DNA of 64,000 nucleotides, taken from Flammula alnicola. Lineage: Eukaryota > Basidiomycota > Agaricomycetes > Agaricales > Strophariaceae. Under the pieces are notes generated by a model. That model made no database searches. It saw only the letters and a list, made by a program, of their open reading frames with translations, and was not told where the DNA came from. The stretch lies in NCBI GenBank assembly GCA_015499995.1, contig JADNRV010000146.1, forward strand, positions 1-64,000, given 5' to 3'. Below, one piece after another: positions 35,060 through 47,411 of this stretch (position 1 is its first letter; each line of letters starts with the position of its first letter). The position numbers and the translations under genes are program-made.

Positions 35060-37933
35060 TCAGGAATAGGAATCAAGACCAATCGAGTGGGATATGTGTG
35101 TGATAATCTCAGATCGGCGAGTTATGTCCGAAAGAGAGGACTTCAAGTTCGCCTGTGTGACGTCCTCCAAGTTGTCATCATTGGAACCATCGTCAACAAG
35201 GCTGGCTACAGGCTCAGGACCGAAGAGCCTTGATAACTCGCCATCATATAGAGGGTATTCAGAACAAATCACACAGATTTCGTCATCAGAGTGTTCTCTG
35301 GAATGCTCCAAAAATGGGATTTCGGAGCGCTACGTGGTGGAAGATTACCACGATAAAGAACGATTATAGATTAAATAAGTCAATGATCAAGTCTCGGTTC
35401 AGTGGTGGTGAGGGTGGAACATCATACTTACTTTTATGTATTCCAAGGCGGCATGAGCTGCCCCTTCTCGTCTGCCAGACTCGAATTTTGGATACTGGAG
35501 TGCGCGATCTCTCAGGAGCTTTGCGAGACGCGGTTTTGCTGATGCTTTGGGTAGAGCCAATTCAAGCAATGTCAAGGTGCTTTGCTGTATCTCCTCATTA
35601 GTAGGCTTAAGATGATACCTGTCGAAGAATAAACCAGGGGGTAGTATCGCATTCAGCAGGTCGCGTCGCCTGCCGGGGAATAAGTCGTGAGTAGTACAAA
35701 GTAACGATCATTCTCAATGATGCTCAGATGAAATCGAGCAATTTCAGACTCACCCTGGGACTCGGAAGAGAAACTCCGCCAGCGCACCAGCAAGAATAGC
35801 ATACTTGTTCAAGTCGACAAAGAGTGGGCCTGCGCGAAGTGGGTCGAGGAGAAAATTCGATATTGTACGAGTCAACTCGCTCGTGTTCTCATGTTGGACA
35901 TAAATCTTTGCCAACACAGAGTCTCCGTGGGGAGATTGTCGATCTTTTAGTAAATTTGGTTGTTCCACATAGATAATTTGCTCCAGAAGACAGATTAGTG
36001 CCATCCGGTCGAAGTCATCAGCCATAAAGTCCTCGAAAGTTACAGCTGCAGCAAAAAAAAACTGAGCTTTGGTCGGGTAGACTGTGAGTTGCCGTCGTAG
36101 CCATTTGTCTTGAGAGTGGAGGTGAATTTGCAAAAGATTGTTTGTGGGATCCGAGGTATCCTATAGAAAAGGGTGTGCAGAAACCGGTCAGCAACTCGTC
36201 AAATTTCATTAGATTGAAAAAAATTCAGACCTCTCCCCGCAGCCAATCCAAAAAATAATCCCATAATTGTACAGCTTTATCGATATTGACCTGATCGACC
36301 TCTAAAATAGACGGTAGGAAGTCGATGTCACGCAAATCGTTTGAAAGCTCCGGAGTCAGGCACGATTCCGTGCAATGGACCATAAGGGCGGGAATAACCG
36401 ACGAGAATTTCCAACTTGCTGCGAAAAAAAGATCAAGCATGGTCGCCAATACTGGAAATGAGAGTTACGTACCTTCTGGCCGTCCTGAAGTGAACTGTAT
36501 GTACTTTCTGGCGATACGTGTGTGCCCCTTTTTGACATCAATGAAGAAAGCCTGAGATCGTGACGGGTCCAGAAGGAAGTCTCCCAAGGATGCGTGGTAG
36601 AGGCTGATCTCGTGCGTCCTATCTCGTGGTATATTTAGTACAGCATGCATATCAGATAATAGAATATCTAAATCCCCAAGTTGGTAGCCCAGGACTCCCT
36701 CAATGTAAAGTGGCGACCTCCGTCGGTCGTCAAATTGCCCGAACCCAATCTCCAAAGGATTTTCCACCCAAAGAATGATGTAAGAAAGGATCTCGAGCAC
36801 CTTTTCAGGTTCCTCCGCTGAAAACAAAATTTGGTGATAGAGGGCGTCAAGGACGGCAAAAGGGCTATCCTTGGCAAGAGAAGGCGATAGTCCCAGAATA
36901 ACACGCAACCTATCCTCGGGCCGATGCCTAGGTGATTCAGTATATTTCACAACGACGGACGCATAGATGAACTGTCCGGATGCTTTTTGGATAAGCATGT
37001 CAAGATCCTCCTCGCTCGGCCATATTGCTGGAAGATAAATCCCGAGTAAATGCTCCTCCTTTATTTGGTTGAACTTGGATATGAGAAACGTGCGGATATC
37101 GTTATTCGGAAGGTAGGTATCGTCGAGGGGTAATCCTTGCATCAACGAGCTCAACGGGTTGGAGTTGAATGCCTGTCGAATTTCGAGTTCGGGTCTGCTG
37201 GCAATAAGAAAGGATATCGGGATAGTCAACTGGTGTGCGGCTGCCGACAGGGCGTTGAGGATTTGTCGCTGGGATTTCCCGTCGCCGCATTCATCCAGCC
37301 CATCGATTATGATTACATTTGGGCGCTGTCGAAGGCGCGTCATCACCTTCTCGTCCTGCATCGCGCGGTTCAGAGGTTTGAGGACAAGTTCTTGCAGTTG
37401 GACAGGAAGAGATCGAGAAAAGATCGAAGGGTCCTCATCAACGGTTTCCCCAACGATCTCGCGTGTTTCGGGGATCAACAGACAGAGTTGAAAGGCGATA
37501 GTGGGAATGAAGAGTCTGTCGTTATTGCGCCCTGCCGTCGTCCGAGAGAAAAAGAAGCTTGCAGCGAGAATGCCTGCGGCGTGTAACATCTCCGCGATGG
37601 TCTGTGCGATGGCGGATTTGCCTGACCCAGCTGGGCCGTATAGCCACAAGAAGAACCGCAGATTTTCGGGATCCTCGATCCACTCCATGATTTTCCTGAG
37701 GACAGCCTCACGAGTACCAGGATGGCATTTCGGTGGGTCGTATCGCTCCGCCGAGTTGTGGAAGGCGCCAAAAGCGACATTCTGCCTGAGTATATCCCAG
37801 CCTAGCATGGATCGCCCCGAATCAGCCTCGTCCATGGACGCAGGAGTCACATACCTCGGTGGCTGGCAACATTCTGATTTTGTGCGACGAACGTCCCACC
37901 GCTAATGTGAAGGTATCGGGAATTGGCGAACAT
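35060..37933 (-). CDS. NACHT-domain ATPase (fungal NLR-like / nephrocystin-type)
   Basis: ATG 37933 opens a short exon (MFANSRYLHISGGTFVAQNQ), the typical start of agaricomycete NACHT proteins. A GTATGT...GCTAG intron leads to GWDILRQNVAFGAFHNSAE. The large exon contains Walker A GPAGSGKSAIAQ (about residue 75), sensor-like ASFFFSRT, Walker B VIIIDGLDEC and downstream FLIASRPE. After NACHT come helical segments (YHASLGDFLLDP). Later exons (from about 36423) include SWKFSSVIPALMVHC, DPTNNLLQIHLHSQDKW, RRRDLLNAILPPGLFFD and RYHLKPTNEEIQQSTLTLLE. The last exon ends SHSIGLDSYS at 35060. Splice phases are consistent throughout, giving about 780 residues. There are no ankyrin or WD repeats at the C terminus. 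Such proteins act as regulated switches, often in incompatibility or immunity; the specific trigger is unknown. Confidence 0.88.
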
Positions 37934-38839
37934 TGCAGTTGACTTCGAATACAAGGTAGCCGTGTCCACGCCCCGGCGAGAAAGATGTGGAAGCGGCTGA
38001 AGATACGGAAGTGGTTAAAAGGGACGGAAGTGAATGCTACTATTAGCACTCAAGTAAGTAAATACTCAAGCGCAGCCTGGTAGCAATAGCACAGCCCCTT
38101 TGGCAGGGCACTGCTCTACGACGCTTGGGAAGATTGTGGCTGTGCCAACCCATTTCGGCACTAATATCCGGCGATCACACAGTCTCAATCGAGTTGGGAA
38201 AAAACACTTGTCATCAATTTTTACTAATCTACACAGAGCCGTAGATATTCTCCCCAAGTAGACTGGGTTCGAGTCTACTCTACGACCGTGCGACTGTGCG
38301 AGACGTCTTCTTCTTGTGTCTTATCCGAGTCACATCTTATCTTATCGAAACGAAAGACGCACTCATCATATTTATGCACTCAGATGACTCCTGAAAAAGC
38401 AGGGGAACTGTCCGGGGTTGCGGAACGGTCGTTCTGGACAGTAGCCTGAACTATCGAACGTTCGAACAGCTAAACAGGATTATAGCGAGACACCACAGAT
38501 GGAATGGAACATCCTTACACTTCAAGAATTTTTAGCACTCTTTGCGCAGTGGGACGCGCGTCGAGTTCTGTCAAGTTGCTGTCAAGAGCAAGAGAGGCAG
38601 ATCCGATTTGTAGGAGCAGACGACGACGAGATGTACATAGGATAATTCAGAGAGGTACTTATCATCAGGGACACGGTGATGAGTCTCACTTCCCGCTAGT
38701 AGTAGTTGGCGGTGTTTACACAGAGAATCATTGATCACGATGGGGTCATGCGCTGAGAATGTGGACCGTGATATTCGAGGACCTGCTTTATAATATTCCC
38801 TCGCAGCAACACCCTAAGAATTCAGCGTTACTATCAACT
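37934..38839. other. Divergent promoter region between NACHT and dehalogenase genes
   Basis: No gene is supported. It should contain both promoters. Short open stretches show no domain. Confidence 0.5.
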
Positions 38840-40007
38840 ATGGACAATGTCAAAGCCTTGATTTTCGACGTGTTTGGGACTGTCGTGGACTGGCGATCCA
38901 GCGTGGTTGCAGAGCTTGAGGTACTGGGCAAGCAACACGGGGTAGCATCAGGTGTGTCTCATACTTGCTTTCAAACTCGGAATTTCAGATGAATTACTTA
39001 CCCGTTGATTGGTTTCTAGACACCGATTGGAACAAGTTTGCTCAACAATGGTACAGCGGTCATATCAAGAACACGTCCGTAGTCGACCTCCTCCACGCTT
39101 CTCGATACTGTGCTGACTCGATCTGTGGTGAAATCCAGACGACGCATTGCAGCTGGCGCTTCAGGCCCACTCAGTGTAGACGTCATGCACAGAGAGGTCA
39201 GCTCTTCTCATCCTTGTCGCATTGCATTCATTAATCCCAGTTGTCCTCGCTAGATCCTTGAAGACCTCCTAAGCTCTTCGGAATGGTCCCATATCGGTAC
39301 TCTGTGGGATGAAAAGACACGCCAACACTTAAATCTCGTCTGGCATCGTCTGAATGGTCAGGACTCGCTTCCAACTTTCATCAAATCAGATTGAGCCAGC
39401 AGCTAACCGCGCGACTCATTGAAGGCTGGCCGGATACTGTCGAAGGTCTACACTCGCTTAAAAAGCAAGCCATCATTGCGACCTTGTCAAACGGCAACGT
39501 TCGCCTGTTGATCGACATGGTGATCGCCAGCTCCTTCTCTCCTTCTGGCTACGAAGCTTAAATCATACGTCATGTTTAGGCAAAGCACGCCGGCCTGCCC
39601 TGGGACATGGTATTCTCCACGGAGCTCTTCAACACGTTCAAACCGTCAGTTTTATCCTTATCGTCTCCTTATTTTACATCCATCACCATCGTGCCCCTTT
39701 CTAAACACAAACTGATCCGTTTAATCCTATCAGGAACCCAAAAGCCTATCTCGAAGCCATGCGTCACCTATCCCTACCCCCAGAGAACTGCGCCATGGTG
39801 GCGGCACACATCTACGACCTGAGGGCTGCGGGGAGCCTGGGAATGACGACGATATATGTGCGCCGGCCACACGAGGACAGCGACGCCATCCAGCTGGATC
39901 TGGAAGTCAAGAGCAAGAAGGACGGCGGAGAGGTGGACTGCGTCGTCGATTCGTTCACCGAATTGGCCGAGATTCTCGCTCGTGCTGCTCCGGCTGGAGA
40001 GAATTGA
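38840..40007 (+). CDS. HAD-superfamily 2-haloacid dehalogenase-like hydrolase
   Basis: ATG 38840 starts MDNVKALIFDVFGTVVDWRS, with motif I Asp nucleophile in FDVFGT. Exon 1 ends at 38951. Exon 2 (from 39020) reads DTDWNKFAQQW, and following exons read RRIAAGASGPLSVDVMHRE and ILEDLLSSSEWSHIGTLW. Motif II is ATLSNGN after an intron. Motif III is Lys in FKPNPKAYLEAM, and motif IV is the acidic AHIYDLRAAGSLGMTTIYV. It ends AAPAGEN at 40007. Six or so short introns have consistent phases, giving about 260 residues. This is the pattern of type II (S)-2-haloacid dehalogenases, which hydrolyse 2-haloalkanoates. In fungi the natural substrate is often unknown. Confidence 0.9.
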
Positions 40008-43000
40008 GATTGTAGCTGAAGTGAGGCGGACGGGCTCGCGGGTGAGTCAATGTTTGTAAGTATGTGAAGTTATCGCACGCTCCTGGTCGTTGGCCATTGG
40101 ACGAAGCTGTTAATCGTCGCATCTCATATTCAAGTTCGTCCTTTATTAATTTCCGCCTTTCCATTTGTTTTTCCGGAGCCTATCCTTTTCTATCCCGCAG
40201 AGAAAGTTGAAATTTGTCCTCCTAAGTATCTACTCAAATTCAGGGCGTTTTTCCGATTCAGACCTGTCGTGGCCACTTACGTGATACACTGTACCATCTG
40301 ATTCTTCATATCTTCGCCCACCAGCCATCATCACACCGTTCGGCCAGCCTCACCACCACCAAGATGGGCACCCCTGTGCCGCTGACCGCTGCCTCCCACG
40401 CCGACGGCGAAGCGAGCACAGAGCAGGACCAAAATCACCACTTGTCTCCACTGTGGCCTGAAAACCTTTGCCAGACTCAATTCGCGATCGTCGTAAGCGT
40501 TCTCATTTTATTTATTCTTTCAGGTTTTTTCCACTAAACGCGCACTGTAGACGTAGCTCTAATGCCGCCGCCACCTATCGACTTGAAGAATACGACCCTC
40601 AACGTTCAGCGTTCAACGTTGGCCTCGTTTCGCCGCCAGGAGAACCATTGCTCGATCATTGTTCAGCGAATAGGCCATCCCAGCGAGTTATGGAATGAAT
40701 AGGCTAACCTGTCCATATCATCTCTGGCTGCCCTCGTCGCCATCGATGAGGTCGGACCCATCGTTCCACCATAGGCGCCACATTCGGGACCACCTCCACC
40801 GTCGGCGGAGCTCCTCTCATACGTGGAACTCGAGCAACCTGTCCCATCTGGGCTGGATCCGGAATCCGGATGGTGCAGCGGCTTTCAAAGCTGGCCGCTC
40901 TGCGATCTCCCTTCATCCTAATGCATCACCTTCCTCCCCAGATCTCCGACTTCCCGACTCAATTCAAAGTCTTGTACCCTCTCTTCGCCATTTTCAGTGC
41001 AAAAAGCCAACATAAACGACACCCCTTTAACCGAAACCATGTTTCACTCTGGCGCCCCCAATTCGGTTTCGTTTGGCGTAGCTGAAATGGTTCTCCTTCC
41101 TCCAAAACTTGAACACGCCTATCACTTACATTGGACTTATATTTCAGAGGAGGAGGAATTGGAGGTTGGAGGGCGGCGGTGCGACGTGCTCGTGCTGGGG
41201 TCAAGAATACGCGTTCGGCGCCCCACATCAAGGCTTGCCGCTTCTTGCAGCCGGACTCGATAACTTGAAGGCTTGCAAGAATACAACGTCCGCTCAATGC
41301 TCCAGAATTCGGTGATGGTGGATTCACATCATCCTCGGCATCTCCAACGGGTTCCATCCTCCGCTGGTCATCCGTTTTCCTTCTTGCCAGTTTGGTCGAT
41401 ATCTGGACCTCTCGCCATTCTCTGTCCTCGGCATCTCCAATGGGTTGCCTCCTCCGCTGGTCATCCGTTTTCCTTCTTGCCAGTTTGGTCAATATCTGGA
41501 TCTCTCGCCATTCTCTGTCCTCCAGCCATATCTGCGTCTGCGTTGAACATTTCATATGTAACACACGCCAGTTTATAGGCCGGGATCTACATGGAAGTTA
41601 CGAAAGACTCGCCCATCCCTTCGGATTAAAACCCAATACCACTTTGCTTACACTTTCGAGCATCGGAAGCGGTGGATGTCGAGGTTCGGTCCGGGGTGTG
41701 GGCACTGTCCGGGGCGCAATGCATATATCACTGCTGACAGTGGCGCTTTCTTTGGTTCGGCTTTTTTATCGCTTTTATTTTCAGCGCTTGATGAACTTGA
41801 CCTTCTTTCAGGGTACATATAATTTCACTCGTCATCCTACGGGGACTCCGAGTCGAATTCAGCTTTCCACTCCACCCTTGGTCGACGGGCAGGTCTGTGG
41901 CGAATCCACTTCTTTTCTTTCTCGTGTACGTTTTACCTTGGCCATTACTCTTCAACGCTGACTTGCTGTTGTAAATAGATATCTTCGTTTAAGTATGATA
42001 TCCAGACACGGCCCGACTGGACGGAATATGAAGTCGCGATTACCGGCATTGCAGAATTCTCCTGCGATACTAGGAGACGGGCAAGTATACCCTGCGAGTC
42101 AAAAAGTTGAACGTTGAAGTTGAAAGTGACCGTGAACAGTTGGCATTGTACCTACTGGGATGTCAGGATCAGCCCGGATTGGCGATTGTTCTTCTACCTT
42201 TCAATTCTCCCAGGCGAGCGTATCGCTCGCAGGACCTTCTGTGCCGCTTCGCACTGCCACCTCTGAGCGCTTGTCACCATGCACCCTCGTTCTCGTCTCG
42301 TCTCGTCAGCCCTTAAAGGGCGGCCAGTTTTATACGACAGTCAGAAAGGGATATACAAGGCCTCCATTATCTTCGCCCATCTTCATAGCTTGGCCGTGGC
42401 TATCTGTGGGTTCGCTGCTTTGTACGGTCCTCACGCCAACCAAACGTCCGTCAGAGAGCGTCGACATTTTCCATCAACCTCTCTTGTAATGCGCTAACCA
42501 AAATCGTCAATTTAGACCGTTTTTCTCAGGTTTCGCGCTGCTCATACGAGGCGTGCAGTAGACTTAGCTTCAATATGCCGAAACCCAGGTTTCAACGGCG
42601 TCGCCTCCTTTTCTCCCCCCTGAAAAGTCAGGTTCTTGGCAAGGAGCTTCATTTTCAAAGAGACCTCCTTGTCTAATTTTTGGATGAGGTCACTTCTTTT
42701 AGTTTCGGAGTTGCTACTGACGCATTTTGAGACGGTTACGATGAACCCTTTTTGTATCAATAGCTTTAAGAACATCCAAATGAGTTACCACTTGAAACGC
42801 TCGACGGCATGTAGCATCGCCTTATTGTCTCGTTCGATTGTTCGCCCATGTCACATCACATAAGATAGGTCGAGGCAGTGAAAAGGCGGTGAAATTTAAC
42901 ACGCCTCGCATCGGTAAAACCTGACATTATAAGGCATTTCGGAAATTTCCGACAACGCGGTTTCCATGCTGTGATACATTCTTTAGCCCTCGGTCAATGT

Positions 43001-43018
43001 GAATGGGCCTTAACTGAA
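40008..43018. other. Gene-poor stretch with possible small exons and the start of duplicated block U copy B
   Basis: A possible first exon at 40363 (MGTPVPLTAASHADGEASTE) reaches a GTAAGC donor and can be joined to an exon reading VALMPPPPIDLKNTTLNVQR. No longer gene could be built. A 201-codon minus-strand open stretch (40959-41564) carries an in-frame repeat. From 42073 the sequence is a diverged copy of 25078-25581. Confidence 0.4.
41333..41518. repeat. Two-copy 93-bp tandem repeat
   Basis: Units start at 41333 and 41426 (CCTCGGCATCTCCAA). They differ at only a few positions and are exactly 93 bp apart, 31 codons. Both are open on the minus strand (core TKLARRKTDDQRR) within a 201-codon open stretch, which makes coding possible but unproven. 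Confidence 0.8.
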
Positions 43019-45849
43019 ATGCTTCCTTTCGTTCCCAGCTCCTTTGGCGACATCGTCGCCGCTGCCACTCTTGCTCTCTCAATTTACAAAGCTCTCAACG
43101 ACAGCACGGGAGCCTCATACGAGTATCAATGCTTGATCAGCGAACTGCGTTCTTTCCATCACGCCTTGCTATTCGTGAACAACGTAATTCGTGCAACTCT
43201 ACCCAATGAAACTGTGGCGCAGGATATCAAGGAAGAAGCCGCAACGTGTCTCGAGTTGCTGGAGATGTTCTGGGATCGTATCAAGTCATATCAGAAGGCT
43301 CTCAGCGGTGGGGGACGGAACTCCTCTTGGCGCAAAATCGGGTGGGGTCTTTTCAAGGCCAACGAAGTTGCGGAGTTCAGACAGAAGCTTTCTCAACATA
43401 AGCAAAATCTTACAGTCTTTTTGAGTGGACTGGCAATGTTAGTTGGATCTCGCACTAAACGTCTTCATCGTCACTAATGCCATGCTACCTCAGTTCCTTA
43501 ACTTCCTACCACACCGACGTCATTAGAGAGGCCTTGGCGTCGATTACGACAACAACGCAAGAGATACTCACAATACAGAAACAACTAGCTCCATCCCTTG
43601 GGTATGGTCGTGAAAACGCCGTGATCCTGATAGATGCATTCGGGAAGCCGATGACGTTGCCACTGGACTTTTGCTCCTCACCAGACGTGCGTCTTTTTTG
43701 TGCATTTCCTTCTATACACTCATACGTCAGGTACAGAAACTTCACGATATTCTGATGCTGCACTTTAAGGGAAAGATCGGTCACGACTATGTTGAGCAGC
43801 ACGAATACGGCATTTCCAGCGAGGATGGTAAGGCAGTCGTAAAGTATCCATTTGAATGGGGTTCAGTGGTGAAGAAAGGGGCGGTTGTTGTCATGAGCAT
43901 GAAGGTAAGGAGGGTAAAGCTGACGTCGGAGTCTGCTGCGCTTCAGAGGACGACATGTCCGCGATGTTACAGAACATATGTTGGTGTGATGCAAGATGAA
44001 GGATGGCTAGAGTGGTAAGCATAATTTGCCAATTTTCCTTGCATTTAATGACCGCTGCAATCTAGTCGGCGTTGCGAACGACGCTTCCGTTGGGCAGATA
44101 CAGCAATACGTGCGAATAGGCCACCTTTGAAGGACCTGAGCATTGTGGACTTCCGCAATATTCAGCTTGTGCCAGTCGAAAAGGTAAATACAAGCATTTG
44201 GTAGAAATGCATTTTCAGTATTCTCACAATTTCCTCGCCTGTGAGCATTTGTAGAATGTACGTGGACTTGTTGATCGAGCACCGACTGTCTCTCTGACGA
44301 TTCCGTCTTGCTTGCGCATTTCCAGAATGTACGTGAACTTGTTGATTGAGCACTGACCGGCCCTCTGACGATTCCGTCTCGCTTGTGCATTTCCAGCGAG
44401 TATGTGAACTTGCAAGTTGATTGAGCACCGACGGGCCCTCTGACGATTCCATCTCGTCCACGCATTTCCAGTATGTAAGTAAACTTGTTGATTGAGCACG
44501 GACCGGCCCTCTGATTATTCTTCCTTGCTTGCGCATTTCTAGCCTGTATGTGAACTCATTGATTGAGCACCAACCAGCCTTCTGACAATTCCCTGTTGCT
44601 TGCGCATTTCCAGCGAGTGCGTGAACTGGTTGATTGAGCACCGACCGGCCCCCTGATGATTCCGTCTCGCTCGCGCATTTCCAGGGTGTACGTGAACTTG
44701 TTGATTGAGCACCGATGAGCCCTCTGACGGTTCCGTCTCCTCTACACATTTTCAGCATGTATGTGAACTTGTTGATTGACCATCGACCGGCCCTCTCACG
44801 ATTCCATCTTGCTTGCGCATTTCCAGATTGTACGTGAACTTGTTGATTGAGCACCAACCGGCCCTCTGATGATTCCGTCTTGCTTGCGTATTTCCAGCTT
44901 GTACGTGAACTTGTTTATTGAGCACCAACTGGCCCTCTGACAATCCTGTCTTGCTTGCGCATTTCCAGGCAGTAAGTCAACTTGGTGATTGTGCAGCAAC
45001 TGGCCTCTGATGATTCCGTCTTGCTCGCGCAATTCCAGGGTGTACGTGAACTTGTTGATCGAGCACCGACCGCCCCTCTGACAATTTCGTCTTGCTTGCA
45101 CATTTCCAGCAAGTATGTGAACTTGTTAATTGAGCACCAACTGGCCCTCTGACGATTCCTCTCGCTTGTGCACTTCCAGCTCGTATGTGAACTTGTTGAT
45201 TGAGCACCGACCATCCCTCTGATGATTCTGTCTTGCTTGCGCATTTCCAGGTTGTACGTGAACTTTTTGATTGAGCACCGACCGGCCCTCTAACGATTCC
45301 GTCTCACTTGAACATTTCCAGCGAGTACGTGAACTTGTTGATTGAGCACCGACCAGCCCTCTGATGATTCTACCTTGCTTGCGCATTTCCAGCTTGTACG
45401 TGAATTTCTTGATTGAACAACCGGCCCTCTGACGATTCCGTCTTGCTTGCGCATTTCCAGGAAGTAAGTGAACTTGGTTGATTGAGCACCGACTACCCCT
45501 GACACTCGCAATCACTCTGATTTTGCACACCTCCAGCAAGTATGTGCCTCTGCAACATTGCCAGTCATTCTATGCTCACTGACCATGGTCTCGCGCGTTG
45601 CAGTGGGTAAGTATTTCATTTTAGGCGTAGCTGAGAATACTCATGTGTACTGCCTATCTCCTTCCTCTTCTGGGTATGTTCTCAAGCTGAATGCGACTTC
45701 CATTTCCTTACATACTTTCATAACATTTCCAGATTGAACTCGGGCAGAATGCGGCAAAAGCTGATGAAGCCAGTCGATGTGAGTGTTCTGGAAATCCATG
45801 CTCGTTTCGTTCTGACGATGTTTATGTAGTTGAGGAAATTCTTTCCTAA
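43019..45849 (+). CDS. Fungal N-terminal-domain / ubiquitin-like-domain protein with single-codon exon array (copy B)
   Basis: Paralogue of 25582-28615 with the same exon plan: 43019-43437, 43494-43686, 43731-44014, 44066-44183, the intron array, then 45733-45849. The first donor is GTTAGT instead of GTAAGT. Exon 2 is 27 nt shorter than in copy A: an in-frame loss of nine codons within a threonine-rich stretch. The ubiquitin-like region reads ENAVILIDAFGKPMTLPLDF and KKGAVVVMSMKVRR; CPRC...CRRC is kept. The last exon has exactly the same length (117 nt) and reads IELGQNAAKADEASRCECSG, ending at TAA 45847. All exons are open with matching phases, so both copies look under constraint. Function is unknown. 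Confidence 0.75.
44184..45732 (+). repeat. Tandem intron array with 3-nt exons (copy B)
   Basis: Twenty 3-nt spacers, each between an acceptor AG and a donor GT. In order from 44255 they are AAT, AAT, CGA, TAT, CCT, CGA, GGT, CAT, ATT, CTT, GCA, GGT, CAA, CTC, GTT, CGA, CTT, GAA, CAA and, at 45604, TGG. Intervals between successive spacers run 68, 70, 71, 75 and 76 bp. Donors vary (GTACGT, GTATGT, GTAAGT, GTGCGT) but all fit the fungal donor consensus. Acceptors are CAG or TAG. Units are more diverged from one another than in copy A. Confidence 0.9.
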
Positions 45850-46293
45850 GGCGAGATCTTTCATGCTACTGACCTAGATGCCACTGTAGACTTACACAAC
45901 TCTACTATCTAGATACTTCTATTCCTCCCAGTTTCGCAGTATGTAGTATGCGCCAGCACATTGATTGTCAACAAGGTCAACAGTAAATTTCAGAGTTCCT
46001 CATGCGGATGCCAGAACTATGCAAAGCGCAAGCGAGCGTTACTCCGAATTTATCGACTGTCCATCTAACTATGCTCCAGGTCTTCCTACCACTAATGGGA
46101 CACCGAATCCACTAGTCATTATCAGAAAAGCGAGCCGCCCCTCAACGATCCTAGGTCTGTGTGTTGCAGTGAATCTCCCATGGATACGTTACGCAATGAT
46201 CAAACCCATCCTTACTCACGCAATCCCAGTAGTGTAAAATAGAATCTCATATCCGCACATCATCTCAAAGGAAGTTAGTAACAACAGAATTTA
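45850..46293. other. 3' region between convergent genes (copy B)
   Basis: Counterpart of 28616-28996 with an extra segment of about 60 bp near 46075-46140. No gene is seen. Confidence 0.5.
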
Positions 46294-47411
46294 CTATTGT
46301 TCCACCTTTCGCGGCGCCTTCTCCGGAAACGGCGCTCCTGCATAATTTTTGTTAGCGAGATAGAGAGGAGGTGGCGGGCTAGATGAACTTGCTCCCACTG
46401 CATTTCGTCCAGTGACTCCAGCGGCGTTATCCCTTCCGTCACTCCATCGTTGGTCATGCTCATATTGGCAGTCAATCCCACTGTACAGATTAGATGCCTG
46501 CGATGGGCCGGAGCTCCGCGAGTGAGGTTGTACCCCAGCTGGATGATGCGCACCGAATTCTGGAGGCGGCGACAGAGGCTGCGGGGGTAGCATAACGGCG
46601 TAACCCGTCGCTGCGTAGGGATTGGTGGTGTGGTATTGTGACGATCTTTGCTGCTCGGATACGGAGCCGACTTGCGTCCACGACTGCCCAGGCGACAATG
46701 TAGAAATGCGGAACTCGTCTCGTGGCCAGTACCCTTGGTTGGTGTTCGAAGCGGCGATGTTGGATGGCGTTGCAGTCATTGGCACCCGTGGATTGACGCG
46801 TGGCCGTATTGTAGTTTACCGGAGGTTTGTGTCATTTCGGGAGTCGTTGGAGATGTACCAGGTGCGCTTGACACAAAAGGAGGGGCAGGCTTTCGCTGCA
46901 CTTTTGATATGCGCCTTTCTAATGTGTTCGGACTCCCGGGTTGTTCTTGTCCACTAATCTGTGAGGAAAGCGGTCGAGGTTGAATATCGTCTGAACCCGT
47001 CACCGAAACTGAAGAAAAGAAAAGAGGAAAAGTCATTTGATCATTAGAACTGCACAGGCGACTGATATAAGTGTACTGCCTGAAGCCCTATAGCCCGGAG
47101 GAGGCCAACTCGGCGGCATGTAACGCCTCTCCCATTTCTCTCGAGTCTCAATTGCGACAATAACCTAGCTTGTACCAGCATACGAGCGCAAGTAGAAAGA
47201 CGACCCCCATTGTCACTAGTGCAGGTTGTCCGTCGCTTGTCATCGACCTCGCATCGATAGGTATCGATAGTGGAAACACTGTTGGTAAAGGTGCTATGGT
47301 GGCGTCGGTGTCCTCAGGCTCCCATGACCCTTCGATTGGGCTGGTCTGGTTCCGTAGGATGGCAAAGCCACTGCTAACGAGGGTACCGAGGACTAGGTGG
47401 CGGAGGTGCAT
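46294..47411 (-). pseudogene. Single-pass membrane protein (copy B, broken after the membrane helix)
   Basis: ATG 47411 gives MHLRHLVLGTLVSSGFAILR, a Ser/Thr-rich ectodomain and the helix LVTMGVVFLLALVCWY. Where copy A continues with a CCCC cluster, this copy has extra bases and reaches TGA at about 47148. Downstream, the same exons as in copy A remain recognisable: GSDDIQPRPLSSQ, RRISKVQRKPAPPF, STLSPGQSWTQVGSVSEQ. The C-terminal part is intact here to TAG 46294, including the NKNYAGAPFPEKAPRKVEQ tail that copy A loses by a nonsense change. Each copy therefore carries a different lesion. A cryptic intron that rescues the break cannot be excluded. Confidence 0.6.

Noticed and set aside
44007..45539. 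The same minus-strand open frames in array B (up to 231 codons)
   Set aside because: Same cause: unit composition. They are not flanked by any plausible start or domain, while plus-strand exons fit in phase.
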